From Flavobacterium araucananum (GTDB lineage Bacteria; Bacteroidota; Bacteroidia; Flavobacteriales; Flavobacteriaceae), in contig NZ_MUGS01000015.1 of NCBI RefSeq assembly GCF_002222055.1, positions 62,001 through 126,000 of the forward strand: a stretch of DNA of 64,000 bases. Direction: 5' to 3'. Shown here in pieces: positions 16,535-25,638 of the stretch (within the stretch, counting starts at the first letter, position 1; each line of letters starts with the position of its first letter). A model generated the notes under the pieces. The model was not told the origin of the DNA, did not search any database, and saw nothing but the letters and a program-made list of their open reading frames with translations. The position numbers and the translations under genes were made by a program.

Positions 16535-18928
16535 ATGAGTGAGCAGAGTTGTTTTCATTGTGGGTTAACCATTGTTAAAAATGAAGAAATCAATTTTGAT
16601 GAAAAAAAGTTTTGTTGCAAGGGTTGTCAAACCGTTTACGAAATTTTTAGTCTTCATGATATGACCTGTTATTATGATTTTGAAAAATCGCCAGGTGCTA
16701 CTCCACAAGACATTCAGGGAAAATATGATTTTTTGGATAATGAAGCCATCTTGTCAAAAGTATTAGAATTTCAAGAAGCAAATACTTCAATAGTTTCCTT
16801 AAATATCCCTCATATTCATTGTAGTTCCTGTATTTGGATCCTGGAAAATTTAAACAAAATTCAACCCGGAATAAGTATTTCACAAGTAAATTTTCCTGAA
16901 AAAAGAGTTCGAATCACCTTCAATTCAGATCTTGTCTCACTCAAAACAATCACTTATATGTTAAGTTCGATTGGTTACGAACCTTATATTAGTTTAGAAA
17001 ACTACGAAACAGGCAAAACAAATGTAGACAGAACTTTGACCTACAAATTGGGTGTTGCCTTTTTTTGTTTCGGAAATATCATGCTTTTATCCTTTCCCGA
17101 ATATTTTGAAATTAAAGAATTCTGGTTGGATAACTACAAACCATTTTTTAGGATTTTAATCTTTCTGTTGGCCCTGCCAAGTTTCTTTTACTCTGCAAGT
17201 GGTTATTATGTTTCGGCTTATAAAAGTATAAGATCTAAGATGTTAAATATCGATATTCCAATTGCCTTAGGGATAATCGTTATGTTTGTTCGAAGTACTT
17301 TTGATATTGTAATGAACTACGGATCAGGTTTTTTTGACAGCTTAACAGGTTTAGTTTTTTTTATGCTGCTCGGAAAAATGTTCCAGATCAAAACCTATAG
17401 TTTTTTAAGTTTCGAGAGAGATTTTAAATCCTACTTTCCTATTGCTGTCACAAAAATTAATTCAGATACATCAGAAGAAAGCGTTCCAATATATGATGTT
17501 TTAAAAGGAGACAGATTATTGATTAGAAATCAGGAATTAATTCCGGTTGATGGTATTTTGATTAGTGATAAAGCCGAAATAGATTATAGTTTTGTAACGG
17601 GTGAAGCCGTGCCTATTACTAAAAAATCCGGGGATAAGGTTTTTGCCGGCGGTAAACAAATTGGTAAAGTAATCGAAATGGAAGTTTTGCATTCTGTTTC
17701 TCAAAGTTACCTGACACAATTGTGGAGCAATGAAATCTTTCAGAAAAAAGTATTTCAAAAGCATAAAACAATAACAGATGCCATAAGTCGCTATTTTACA
17801 CCTATACTATTACTGATTGCTTTTGCAGGTTTTGGATATTGGATACTTATTGATGCCAATACTGCATTTAATGTTTTTACAGCCGTTCTAATTGTCGCTT
17901 GTCCTTGTGCCTTAGCGCTGACTGCACCGTTTACATTTGGTAATATTTTGAGAATCATGGGGAAACAAAAAATGTATCTTAAAAACGCTTTGGTAATCGA
18001 ACAATTGGCTAAAGTTGATACCATTGTATTTGATAAAACCGGAACAATCACTACCAATAAAAAATCGAATATTGCATACGAAGGAAATACGATTTCGAGC
18101 GAAAATTATATACTGATTAAAAATACGCTGCGAGGCTCAAATCACCCTTTAAGCCGAATGTTATATGACTTTTTAGAAGAAACAAAAAAGATTAAAATAG
18201 ATGATTTTCAGGAGATAACCGGAAAAGGAATTCAGGCTTTGGTTGGTAATGTCCTTATAAAGATTGGTTCAGCAGCATTTATAGACAGCCCGGTTTTAGA
18301 GGGATCTGAAATTGAAAAGACAGCATTACATATTAATATTGACAATCAATATGTAGGGAAATTTATTTTTCAGAATCAATATAGGGAAGGTCTTGAAAAA
18401 CTGTTTCTAACGCTCAGCAGTAGTTATCAAATAAAAGTACTTTCGGGCGATAATGATGGCGAAAGGTATAATCTTGAAGCAATCCTGCCTAAAGGTACCG
18501 AACTGATTTTTAATCAAAAGCCGGAACAAAAACTGGATTTTATTAAAGCACTGCAGGAAAAAGGTAATAATGTAATGATGGTAGGAGACGGGTTGAATGA
18601 TGCAGGCGCTTTGGCACAAAGTAATGTTGGAATTTCTATTTCTGAAAATGTCAATGTTTTTTCTCCTGCTTGCGATGCCATTTTAGATGCATCAGAGTTT
18701 TTTCGACTGGATTATTTCCTTAAATTATCTCAAAAATCAATTACAATAATCAAAATGAGTTTTGTTTTATCATTACTTTATAATATTGTAGGACTCTCTT
18801 TTGCAGTTACCGGAAACTTACTTCCTTTAGTGGCGGCTATAATCATGCCTTTAAGCACAATTACGATCGTTAGTTTTGTTACTTTAATGTCTAACTATTT
18901 CAGTAACAATAATTTAAAACGATTATAA
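16535..18928 (+). CDS. ccoI: Cu-type P1B ATPase, cbb3 oxidase assembly (CcoI/FixI)
   Basis: A 797-residue heavy-metal ATPase. The start at 16535 (MSEQSCFHCGL) is set by the promoter just upstream. Domains in order: an N-terminal cysteine cluster (CFHCGL and CCKGCQTVYEI, residues 6-45); a heavy-metal domain with IHCSSC (about 95-100); eight membrane helices; phosphatase motif VTGEAVP; the copper-type membrane motif CPC (VACPCALAL); phosphorylation site DKTGTIT; the SNHPLSR nucleotide motif; and GDGLNDAGAL. Family members export copper to the periplasm for the CuB site of cbb3 oxidase. It precedes ccoS, with a separate Fnr-type promoter between them. Confidence 0.93.
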   Translation: MSEQSCFHCGLTIVKNEEINFDEKKFCCKGCQTVYEIFSLHDMTCYYDFEKSPGATPQDIQGKYDFLDNEAILSKVLEFQEANTSIVSLNIPHIHCSSCIWILENLNKIQPGISISQVNFPEKRVRITFNSDLVSLKTITYMLSSIGYEPYISLENYETGKTNVDRTLTYKLGVAFFCFGNIMLLSFPEYFEIKEFWLDNYKPFFRILIFLLALPSFFYSASGYYVSAYKSIRSKMLNIDIPIALGIIVMFVRSTFDIVMNYGSGFFDSLTGLVFFMLLGKMFQIKTYSFLSFERDFKSYFPIAVTKINSDTSEESVPIYDVLKGDRLLIRNQELIPVDGILISDKAEIDYSFVTGEAVPITKKSGDKVFAGGKQIGKVIEMEVLHSVSQSYLTQLWSNEIFQKKVFQKHKTITDAISRYFTPILLLIAFAGFGYWILIDANTAFNVFTAVLIVACPCALALTAPFTFGNILRIMGKQKMYLKNALVIEQLAKVDTIVFDKTGTITTNKKSNIAYEGNTISSENYILIKNTLRGSNHPLSRMLYDFLEETKKIKIDDFQEITGKGIQALVGNVLIKIGSAAFIDSPVLEGSEIEKTALHINIDNQYVGKFIFQNQYREGLEKLFLTLSSSYQIKVLSGDNDGERYNLEAILPKGTELIFNQKPEQKLDFIKALQEKGNNVMMVGDGLNDAGALAQSNVGISISENVNVFSPACDAILDASEFFRLDYFLKLSQKSITIIKMSFVLSLLYNIVGLSFAVTGNLLPLVAAIIMPLSTITIVSFVTLMSNYFSNNNLKRL

Positions 18929-18974
18929 ATAATTCAAGGCTTTTTTTGCATAAATTTAACATACGCCTTCTCCC

Positions 18975-19018
18975 ATGATAATTATCATATTTTAAAAGCC
19001 TGTAAACGACTAATTTTG
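18975..19018 (+). promoter_or_regulatory. Fnr-type box plus -7 box of ccoSNOQP
   Basis: ATGATAATTATCAT (18975-18988) is a perfect palindrome with centre 18981.5. The -7 box TAATTTTG is at 19011-19018 with TTTG starting at 19015, 33.5 bp from the centre. Taking transcription to start near 19023, the site is at -41.5, the class II activator position. This is the strongest of the four sites. Confidence 0.82.
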
Positions 19019-19036
19019 TTAACATAAACTTAAGGT

Positions 19037-19228
19037 ATGAGTGTTATTTATCTATTAATTTCAGTAAGTATTTTTGTTGCAATATGCTTCTTTATTGCCT
19101 TTATCGTAGCTGTCAAATCTGGACAATACGATGATGATTATACGCCCTCAGTCAGAATGCTCTTTGACGATGAGACTAAGATTACTCCCAAAAATAATAA
19201 TTCACCAACAGAAGAAAAACAAGTATAA
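19037..19228 (+). CDS. ccoS: cbb3 oxidase maturation protein CcoS
   Basis: A 63-residue protein with a single membrane helix (residues 2-26, SVIYLLISVSIFVAICFFIAF) and a short acidic cytoplasmic tail with the family feature SGQYDD...SVRMLFDDE. CcoS is needed for insertion of cofactors (heme b, CuB) into CcoN in Rhodobacter. It ends 2 bp before ccoNO and is its translational neighbour. Confidence 0.92.
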   Translation: MSVIYLLISVSIFVAICFFIAFIVAVKSGQYDDDYTPSVRMLFDDETKITPKNNNSPTEEKQV

Positions 19229-19230
19229 TT

Positions 19231-21417
19231 ATGGAAATGGAACAGTTTTATTACGACAACAAAATTGTAAAAAAATTCATTTACGCCACTATTCTTTTTG
19301 GAGTAGTAGGTATGTTAGTAGGGCTAACCTTAGCGGTTATGTACCTTTTTCCCAACATTACAGATGGTATTTCGTGGCTTAGCTACGGTAGGTTAAGACC
19401 TTTGCACACCAATGCTGTTATTTTTGCCTTTGTTGGGAATGCCTTTTTTGCGGGTATGTATTACTCGCTTCAGCGATTGCTGAAAGCCAGGATGTTTAGT
19501 GATTTCTTAAGTAACCTGCATTTTTGGGGTTGGCAGCTTATTATTGTTGCAGCCGCTATTACATTACCATTAGGATATACTTCATCAAAAGAATATGCAG
19601 AACTGGAGTGGCCTATTGATATTGCAATCGCTCTTATTTGGGTGGTTATGGGGATCAATATGATTGGTACAATGTTACGTCGCAGAGAACGCCATTTGTA
19701 TGTTGCAATTTGGTTTTATCTTGCCACATTTGTTACCGTAGCGGTGTTGCATATTTTTAATAATATAGAAATTCCGGTATCTGCCTTAAAAAGTTATTCC
19801 GTTTACGCAGGTGTTCAGGATGCCTTAGTACAATGGTGGTACGGGCATAATGCAGTTGCATTTTTCTTAACAACACCATTCTTAGGTTTAATGTATTACT
19901 TTATCCCTAAAGTAGCTAACCGTCCTGTCTATTCTTATAGATTATCAATTATCCACTTTTGGTCTTTGATCTTTATTTATATCTGGGCAGGTCCTCACCA
20001 TTTATTATATTCTGCTTTACCAAACTGGGCCCAAAATCTGGGTGTTGCATTTTCTGTAATGCTTATCGCTCCATCTTGGGGAGGTATGATCAACGGACTT
20101 TTAACATTAAGAGGTGCATGGGATAAAGTTCGTGAAGAGCCGGTTCTAAAATTCTTTGTGGTAGCCATAACAGGTTACGGAATGGCAACTTTTGAAGGGC
20201 CAATGCTTTCGCTTAAAAATGTAAACGCTATTGCACATTATACAGACTGGATTATTGCACACGTTCACGTAGGAGCTTTAGCCTGGAACGGATTTATGTC
20301 TTTTGGTATTATTTATTGGTTGATTCCCCGAATGACCAAAAGCAACTTGTTTTCAAAAAAATTAGCAAATTTCCATTTCTGGATTGGTACATTAGGAATT
20401 ATTTTATATGCTTTACCAATGTATGTGGCTGGTTTTCAACAAGCATCAATGTGGAAACAATTTAATCCGGATGGTACATTAACCTATGGTAACTTCCTTG
20501 AAACAGTAACTGCAATTATGCCATTGTATTGGATGAGAGCAATAGGAGGTACTTTGTATTTAATTGGAATGCTGACATTAGTTTATAATATTATAATGAC
20601 GGTAAGAGCTGGTGAAAACATAGAAGATGAATTGGTACAAGCTCCGGCTTTACAAAGAATAAGTAACAGCAGACTTAGAGGAGAAAAATTTCATACCTGG
20701 TTAGAAAGAAGACCAATCCAGTTAACGATTTTAGCAACTGTAGCTATTTTAATTGGAGGTGTTATTCAAATTGTACCAACGATAATGGTTAAGTCTAACA
20801 TTCCAACCATTTCAAGTGTTAAACCTTATACCCCATTAGAACTTGAAGGCCGTGACCTGTATATTAGAGAAGGTTGTGTTGGTTGTCACTCACAATCAGT
20901 TCGTCCTTTTAGAAGTGAAGTAGAGCGTTACGGACCACAATCAAAAGCAGGAGAGTTTGTTTACGACCATCCGTTCCTTTGGGGATCAAAACGTACAGGC
21001 CCTGATTTGTTAAGAGTAGGAGGAAAGTATAATGACAATTGGCATTTTAATCACTTCTGGAATCCACAGAGTATTTCTGCCGGTTCGATTATGCCAGGTT
21101 ACAAATGGTTGTTTGATAATGAGCCAATGGATATTTCATTAACTCAAAAGAAAATCCAAGTCATGGTTACACTTGGAGTTCCTTATACAGAATATGAAGT
21201 TGCAAATGCTCAAAAAATATTGAGAACTCAGGCTGTTGCAATCGAAAAAAGTTTAGAAAATGATCCAGACTATGTAAAAAGTTATGCGGATAGTAAGAAA
21301 AAAGCAGCTGCAAAAGGCGAAAAATTCATCCCGATGAACGAAAGAGAAATTGTTGCTTTGATTGCTTATATACAAAGACTTGGAACTGATATAAAAGTAA
21401 AAGATACTTCTAAATAA
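19231..21417 (+). CDS. ccoNO: cbb3-type cytochrome c oxidase, fused subunits I and II (CcoN-CcoO)
   Basis: A 728-residue fusion, the usual Bacteroidota form. Residues 1-480 are CcoN: about 12 membrane helices with the heme ligands in RPLHTNAVIFAF (His), WYGHNAVAFFLT (CuB His) and IAHVHVGALAWNG. It reduces O2 to water with high affinity. Residues 500-728 are CcoO: a membrane anchor (about 500-520), then CVGCH with C549, C552 and H553 binding one c-type heme, and a methionine in GSIMPGYKW as the likely sixth ligand. It sits in the inner membrane with the heme domain in the periplasm. It lies 2 bp after ccoS and 7 bp before ccoQ. Confidence 0.96.
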   Translation: MEMEQFYYDNKIVKKFIYATILFGVVGMLVGLTLAVMYLFPNITDGISWLSYGRLRPLHTNAVIFAFVGNAFFAGMYYSLQRLLKARMFSDFLSNLHFWGWQLIIVAAAITLPLGYTSSKEYAELEWPIDIAIALIWVVMGINMIGTMLRRRERHLYVAIWFYLATFVTVAVLHIFNNIEIPVSALKSYSVYAGVQDALVQWWYGHNAVAFFLTTPFLGLMYYFIPKVANRPVYSYRLSIIHFWSLIFIYIWAGPHHLLYSALPNWAQNLGVAFSVMLIAPSWGGMINGLLTLRGAWDKVREEPVLKFFVVAITGYGMATFEGPMLSLKNVNAIAHYTDWIIAHVHVGALAWNGFMSFGIIYWLIPRMTKSNLFSKKLANFHFWIGTLGIILYALPMYVAGFQQASMWKQFNPDGTLTYGNFLETVTAIMPLYWMRAIGGTLYLIGMLTLVYNIIMTVRAGENIEDELVQAPALQRISNSRLRGEKFHTWLERRPIQLTILATVAILIGGVIQIVPTIMVKSNIPTISSVKPYTPLELEGRDLYIREGCVGCHSQSVRPFRSEVERYGPQSKAGEFVYDHPFLWGSKRTGPDLLRVGGKYNDNWHFNHFWNPQSISAGSIMPGYKWLFDNEPMDISLTQKKIQVMVTLGVPYTEYEVANAQKILRTQAVAIEKSLENDPDYVKSYADSKKKAAAKGEKFIPMNEREIVALIAYIQRLGTDIKVKDTSK

Positions 21418-21424
21418 CAGCATT

Positions 21425-21619
21425 ATGTTTGAACAAATAAAACACAATATGGAGAATATTTCGGGTATAGAAATTTACCCGATACTTTCTCTCTTGATAT
21501 TCTTTTTCTTTTTTGTAGGATTAGGCTTTTGGGTATTCTCCTATAAAAAAGAAAAAATACAGGAAATGAGTGAAATACCTTTAGATGAAGGGTGTAGTAT
21601 AATTTCAAAAGATATTTAA
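21425..21619 (+). CDS. ccoQ: Small cbb3 subunit (CcoQ-like)
   Basis: A 64-residue single-helix membrane protein (residues 18-41, PILSLLIFFFFFVGLGFWVF) between ccoNO and ccoP, the fixed position of CcoQ/FixQ. After the helix comes a KKEK stop-transfer and an acidic tail containing IPLD. CcoQ stabilises the complex with CcoP in other bacteria. Identified by position, size and topology rather than strong sequence similarity. Confidence 0.8.
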   Translation: MFEQIKHNMENISGIEIYPILSLLIFFFFFVGLGFWVFSYKKEKIQEMSEIPLDEGCSIISKDI

Positions 21620-21620
21620 A

Positions 21621-22562
21621 ATGAAAAAATTTTTCCCAGTATATGTAAGAGTACCGCTGATTTTCTTCATCGTATTTGCTTTAATGGAATACTTTATAGA
21701 TTCAGGCGACAGACCGGCTTTTATAAAATACCCAATGGTTTCCGTCTTTTTGTTCGTTTTTCTTTTTATTCTGATTGCTATCGAAATTACATTAAGCGCT
21801 GTTAATCGCATTATGTACCAATTAATGTCGCCAGAAGAAAAGGCAAAGCTAAACCATGAAAACAGCTTGAGCTTAACAGAAAGTACCTGGTACAAAGATT
21901 TAATGCACAAGCTTACCAAAACTCAGCCTATAGAAAGAGAAGGTGACTTATTGTTGGATCACGATTATGATGGAATCAAAGAGTTAGATAATAATTTGCC
22001 GCCTTGGTGGGTCTATTTATTTTATATCTGTATTGTTTTTGGCGTAATTTATTTTGCCCGCTACGAAGTTTTTGGAGGAGATGATCAGGAAATGGAGCTT
22101 AAAAAAGAAATGGCTCAGGCAAAAATTGATGTAGACGAATACTTAAAAACAGCACCGGATTTAATGGATGAAAAAACAGTTGTTTTGCTTACTGATCCGG
22201 AAAGTTTAGCAGCAGGTAAAGAAATATTTACAACCAATTGTGCTGCTTGTCACCGTGCTGATGCGGGAGGGCAAATTGGACCAAACTTAACTGATGATCA
22301 TTGGATTTTGGGTGGAGGAATTAAAAATGTATTTCACACTATTACCAACGGAGGACGAGACGGAAAAGGAATGGTTTCCTGGAAAACAAATGGTTTAAAA
22401 CCAAAAGAAATTCAAAAAGTTGCCAGTTATATTTTGTCGTTGCAGGGTAGTAACCCTAAAGAACCAAAAGCTCCCGAAGGCGAGATTTGGGTAGACGACA
22501 GTGTTGCAAAAAAAGATACCACAGCGAGTACACCAACAGATAGTACTCAAGTTAAAAAATAA
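21621..22562 (+). CDS. ccoP: cbb3 oxidase subunit III (CcoP), mono-heme form
   Basis: A 313-residue protein. Two hydrophobic segments (about residues 7-25 and 33-60) are followed by a third at 125-147 (PPWWVYLFYICIVFGVIYFAR), the conserved FixP N-terminal domain. One c-type heme site is seen: C207-A-A-C210-H211, with the distal methionine probably in GKGMVSW. Proteobacterial CcoP has two CxxCH sites; here only one exists. The tail is rich in Pro, Asp and Thr. The gene begins one base after the ccoQ stop. Confidence 0.93.
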   Translation: MKKFFPVYVRVPLIFFIVFALMEYFIDSGDRPAFIKYPMVSVFLFVFLFILIAIEITLSAVNRIMYQLMSPEEKAKLNHENSLSLTESTWYKDLMHKLTKTQPIEREGDLLLDHDYDGIKELDNNLPPWWVYLFYICIVFGVIYFARYEVFGGDDQEMELKKEMAQAKIDVDEYLKTAPDLMDEKTVVLLTDPESLAAGKEIFTTNCAACHRADAGGQIGPNLTDDHWILGGGIKNVFHTITNGGRDGKGMVSWKTNGLKPKEIQKVASYILSLQGSNPKEPKAPEGEIWVDDSVAKKDTTASTPTDSTQVKK

Positions 22563-22574
22563 TTAGAATAAATC

Positions 22575-23993
22575 ATGTCAAATTTACCAGACGAAGCTTT
22601 TAGAGATACCATTGGAACGATTGATGAAGGAGGTAATCGAAAATTTATTTTTCCTAAAAAACCGTCTGGTAAATTCTATGAATATCGAAAAATAGTCAGT
22701 TATGTATTATTGGCTATTTTAATTGCTAATCCGTTTATAAAAGTAAACGGAAACCAATTTATGATGTTCAATGTTTTAGAACGTCGCTTTAATATTTTTG
22801 GATTTCCGTTTTGGCCACAGGATTTTTATCTTTTTGTAATTTCAATGCTTGTAGGTATTGTTTTTATAATCTTGTTTACCGTTGTATTTGGCAGGATTTT
22901 TTGCGGATGGATTTGCCCGCAAACCATCTTCTTAGAAATGGTCTTTCGTCGAATCGAGTATTGGATTGATGGTGATCGTGGAGCTCAATCCCGATTAGCA
23001 AGGCAAGAATGGAATGGTGAAAAAATCAGAAAGAGACTTGTTAAATGGACAATCTTTTTCTTGATTTCGTTTGGTATTGCCAATGTATTTTTAGCTTATT
23101 TAGTAGGTAGTGATCAACTTTTTTTAATGGTTGAACAAGGACCAATCGAGCAGTCAAGTAATTTTACTGCATTGCTAATTTTTACCGCCGTTTTTTATTT
23201 TGTATTTGTTTGGTTTCGGGAACAGGTTTGTATTATTGCCTGTCCGTACGGAAGATTGCAAGGCGTACTTTTAGACGATAAATCGATCAATGTAGCGTAT
23301 GACTTTGTACGAGGAGAAAAAGAAGCCGGTCGCGCAAAATTCAATAAAAAAGAAGACAGAGTTACAACAGGAAAAGGAGATTGTATCGATTGTCATCAAT
23401 GTGTTCATGTTTGCCCAATGGGAATTGACATTAGAAACGGAACACAATTAGAGTGTACTAATTGTACCGCTTGTATCGATGAATGTGATACAATTATGGA
23501 AAGTGTTGGTTTGCCAAAAGGTCTTATTCGATATGCCTCTGAGGATGAAATTGCAAAGAAAGTACCTTTTAAATTTACAACAAGAATGAAAGGCTACATA
23601 GCCGTTCTATTTATCTTGTTAAGTGTTTTTGTTGGAATGTTATTTTTACGAACAGATGTTCAGGCTGTTGTTTTACGTTTACCGGGTCAATTGTTTCAGC
23701 ATAAAGGAGATAGGATCAGTAATGTTTATACGTATAAGATCGTGAATAAAACGATGAAAGATTATCATGATATTCATTTTGAATTAATAGACCAAAAAGG
23801 CACTATTAAAAATGTTGGAAAACAGCATTTTAAAGTTTTAAAAGAAGGAATCTCACAAGGAACATTATTTATAGAGATCGATCAGGCTCTTCTGGAAAGT
23901 GATAAAACCAAAGTTGAAATTGGAGTTTATAACGGTAAAGAACTGCTTGAAACTACAACAACTAATTTTTTAGGACCACGAAGTTTTAATTAA
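22575..23993 (+). CDS. ccoG: cbb3 oxidase accessory Fe-S protein (CcoG/RdxA/FixG)
   Basis: A 472-residue inner-membrane ferredoxin-like protein. It has about five membrane helices: two or three before CGWICPQTIFLE, then the run around residue 155-220 with CIIACPYG, and the last at about 337-357. A soluble part between holds two 4Fe-4S motifs (CIDCHQCVHVCP and CTNCTACIDECD). The C-terminal 110 residues are an Ig-like periplasmic domain. CcoG acts in copper reduction during cbb3 assembly in Rhodobacter and Rubrivivax; that role is presumed here. It is 12 bp after ccoP and 12 bp before ccoH. Confidence 0.95.
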   Translation: MSNLPDEAFRDTIGTIDEGGNRKFIFPKKPSGKFYEYRKIVSYVLLAILIANPFIKVNGNQFMMFNVLERRFNIFGFPFWPQDFYLFVISMLVGIVFIILFTVVFGRIFCGWICPQTIFLEMVFRRIEYWIDGDRGAQSRLARQEWNGEKIRKRLVKWTIFFLISFGIANVFLAYLVGSDQLFLMVEQGPIEQSSNFTALLIFTAVFYFVFVWFREQVCIIACPYGRLQGVLLDDKSINVAYDFVRGEKEAGRAKFNKKEDRVTTGKGDCIDCHQCVHVCPMGIDIRNGTQLECTNCTACIDECDTIMESVGLPKGLIRYASEDEIAKKVPFKFTTRMKGYIAVLFILLSVFVGMLFLRTDVQAVVLRLPGQLFQHKGDRISNVYTYKIVNKTMKDYHDIHFELIDQKGTIKNVGKQHFKVLKEGISQGTLFIEIDQALLESDKTKVEIGVYNGKELLETTTTNFLGPRSFN

Positions 23994-24005
23994 AAATATA
24001 CTATT

Positions 24006-24455
24006 ATGAAAATAAATTGGGGAACCGGAATTGTCATTGCATTTGCATTGTTTATGACCTTTATTTTATATTTTGTTTTTGAAGTACAGTCCAATAGTAA
24101 GTACGATAATGATTTGGTTGTTGAAGAATATTACAAACACGATTCTCATTTTCAGGAAGAAATGGCTCGAATTCAAAATGCGCATGATTTGCAACAAAGA
24201 CCTTCTATCACCTATAATGAAAATGGCGTAAAAATAGCTTTTCCCGCAACTTTTGAAAGTGATAAAATAAAAGGGAATGTATTACTGTACAGACCTTCAA
24301 ACAAAAAATTTGATTTTGATACGCAAATTGCATTAACGAATTCATCTTTACTTATACCTCAAAAGAAGTTGATAAAAGGACGTTGGGATGTTAATATGGA
24401 ATGGGAATACAAAGGAACAAAATACCTTTCGAAAGAAGTCATTTATGTAAATTAA
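24006..24455 (+). CDS. ccoH: FixH/CcoH family protein
   Basis: A 149-residue protein with one N-terminal membrane helix (residues 6-27) and a periplasmic domain of about 115 residues. It carries the family's VVEEYYKHDSHFQEEMAR motif near residue 40 and a closing strand GRWDVNMEWEYKGTKYLSKE. CcoH is required for stability of cbb3 in Rhodobacter. It is the last gene of the cco operon before a 480-bp repeat island. Confidence 0.92.
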   Translation: MKINWGTGIVIAFALFMTFILYFVFEVQSNSKYDNDLVVEEYYKHDSHFQEEMARIQNAHDLQQRPSITYNENGVKIAFPATFESDKIKGNVLLYRPSNKKFDFDTQIALTNSSLLIPQKKLIKGRWDVNMEWEYKGTKYLSKEVIYVN

Positions 24456-24936
24456 ATAGGATGTTTTTCTGCCACAGATTATAATGATTCACACAGATTT
24501 TTTTGGAAAAGTATCTAATGTTGGATTGGAATATATAGTTCCTAAGGACAAAAGGGGATTTTATGATTCTTTTTTACCGACATGTTATCTCTACGAAATA
24601 TACTTTGTTAACGTTTATAAATGGAGCTATTCTTTAAAATGCTCTAATCTCTGGAGAATATACTCCGTTAGGAGTTGCATATCGGTAATTCTTTTTTACC
24701 GACATGTTATCTCTACGAGATATACTTTGTTAACGTTTATAAATGGAGCTATTCTTTAAAATGCTCTAATCTTTGGAGAATATACTCCGTTAGGAGTTGC
24801 ATATCGGTAGAAAAAATAATTCGCATTAAAAAAATGTCCCGTAGGGACTACACCATATAAATTGATATTTAATTGGAATAAAAAAACAATCACTTTTAAT
24901 CCAATTAATCTGTGACTAATAGAAAATATATAGCAA
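24456..24936. repeat. Nested intergenic repeat island
   Basis: 481 bases without a credible gene. The outer ends are CCACAGATTATAA (from 24472) and, inverted, TTAATCTGTGAC (ending near 24915), a rough terminal inverted repeat. Inside lie a 122-bp tandem duplication (24566-24809) and the hairpin GTCCCGTAGGGAC (24836-24848). Short elements of these kinds recur between genes in Flavobacterium genomes; that is from general knowledge, not tested here. It separates ccoH from the TauE/SafE-like gene. Confidence 0.75.
24566..24809. repeat. Tandem 122-bp duplication with inverted ends
   Basis: Copy 1 is 24566-24687 and copy 2 is 24688-24809. I see only a few differences (for example GAAATATAC against GAGATATAC, and CTCTGGAG against CTTTGGAG). 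Each copy begins near TACCGACATG and ends CATATCGGTA, which are near-perfect inverted repeats. Confidence 0.9.
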
Positions 24937-25638
24937 ATGTTTTACTCCGCTTTTATATTAGGTTTAATTAGTAGTTTGCACTGCATTGGAATGTGTGGTC
25001 CAATTGCTATGATGTTACCGGTAGATCGACAAAATGAAACTAAACGAGTAACTCAAATTATAACCTATCATTTAGGTCGTTTGACTGCTTATGCAACAAT
25101 AGGTTTGATTTTTGGTTTATTAGGAAGAGGCTTTTTTCTCGCTGGATTACAACAAAAAATGTCTGTTTTTATTGGTGTAGCGATGATTTTGGTGGTTTTG
25201 ATTCCTGAAAAAGTTTTTTCTAAATACAATTTTTCAAAACCTGTCTATAAAATTATTTCAAGAATAAAATCAAGTTTAGGAAATCAGTTTAAAAAGAAAA
25301 CCTACAAATCACTTTTTATCATAGGTTTACTAAATGGCTTTTTACCCTGCGGTATGGTTTATGTTGCTCTATTTGGTGCTATTGCAATGCAAAGTGCCAG
25401 TTTTGGGGTTTTGTATATGATTTTATTCGGCTTAGGAACGATGCCATTAATGACAATCGTGGTTTATGTACATTCTTTGTTAAGACTGCCTTTTAGAAAT
25501 AAAATTCAGAAAGCAATTCCCTATGTAGCGGTAATAATTGGTGTTTTATTTATCCTTAGAGGGCTAGGTTTAGGAATTCCTTATATTTCCCCTTCTAATA
25601 TGAGTTTGTTTGTACAGGGAACTCCTAATTGTCATTAA
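24937..25638 (+). CDS. TauE/SafE-like (UreH-type) membrane protein linked to cbb3
   Basis: A 233-residue protein with six membrane helices. The first carries SSLHCIGMCGP (residues 12-22) and the fourth region NGFLPCGMVYVALFGA, paired Cys/His motifs characteristic of the DsbD_2/UreH-like branch. This family is often encoded after ccoGH and is thought to act in copper or thiol handling during oxidase assembly; that is known by association only. The gene follows the repeat island, so it may have its own promoter. Its stop overlaps the convergent hemN stop by 4 bp. It ends with a short periplasmic tail with a terminal Cys-His. Confidence 0.83.
   Translation: MFYSAFILGLISSLHCIGMCGPIAMMLPVDRQNETKRVTQIITYHLGRLTAYATIGLIFGLLGRGFFLAGLQQKMSVFIGVAMILVVLIPEKVFSKYNFSKPVYKIISRIKSSLGNQFKKKTYKSLFIIGLLNGFLPCGMVYVALFGAIAMQSASFGVLYMILFGLGTMPLMTIVVYVHSLLRLPFRNKIQKAIPYVAVIIGVLFILRGLGLGIPYISPSNMSLFVQGTPNCH

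Noticed and set aside
24484..24860. Two overlapping plus-strand frames (91 and 61 codons) in the ccoH-TauE gap
   Set aside because: They are translations of the 122-bp tandem duplication; the same peptide appears twice and there is no gene-like start or conservation signal.
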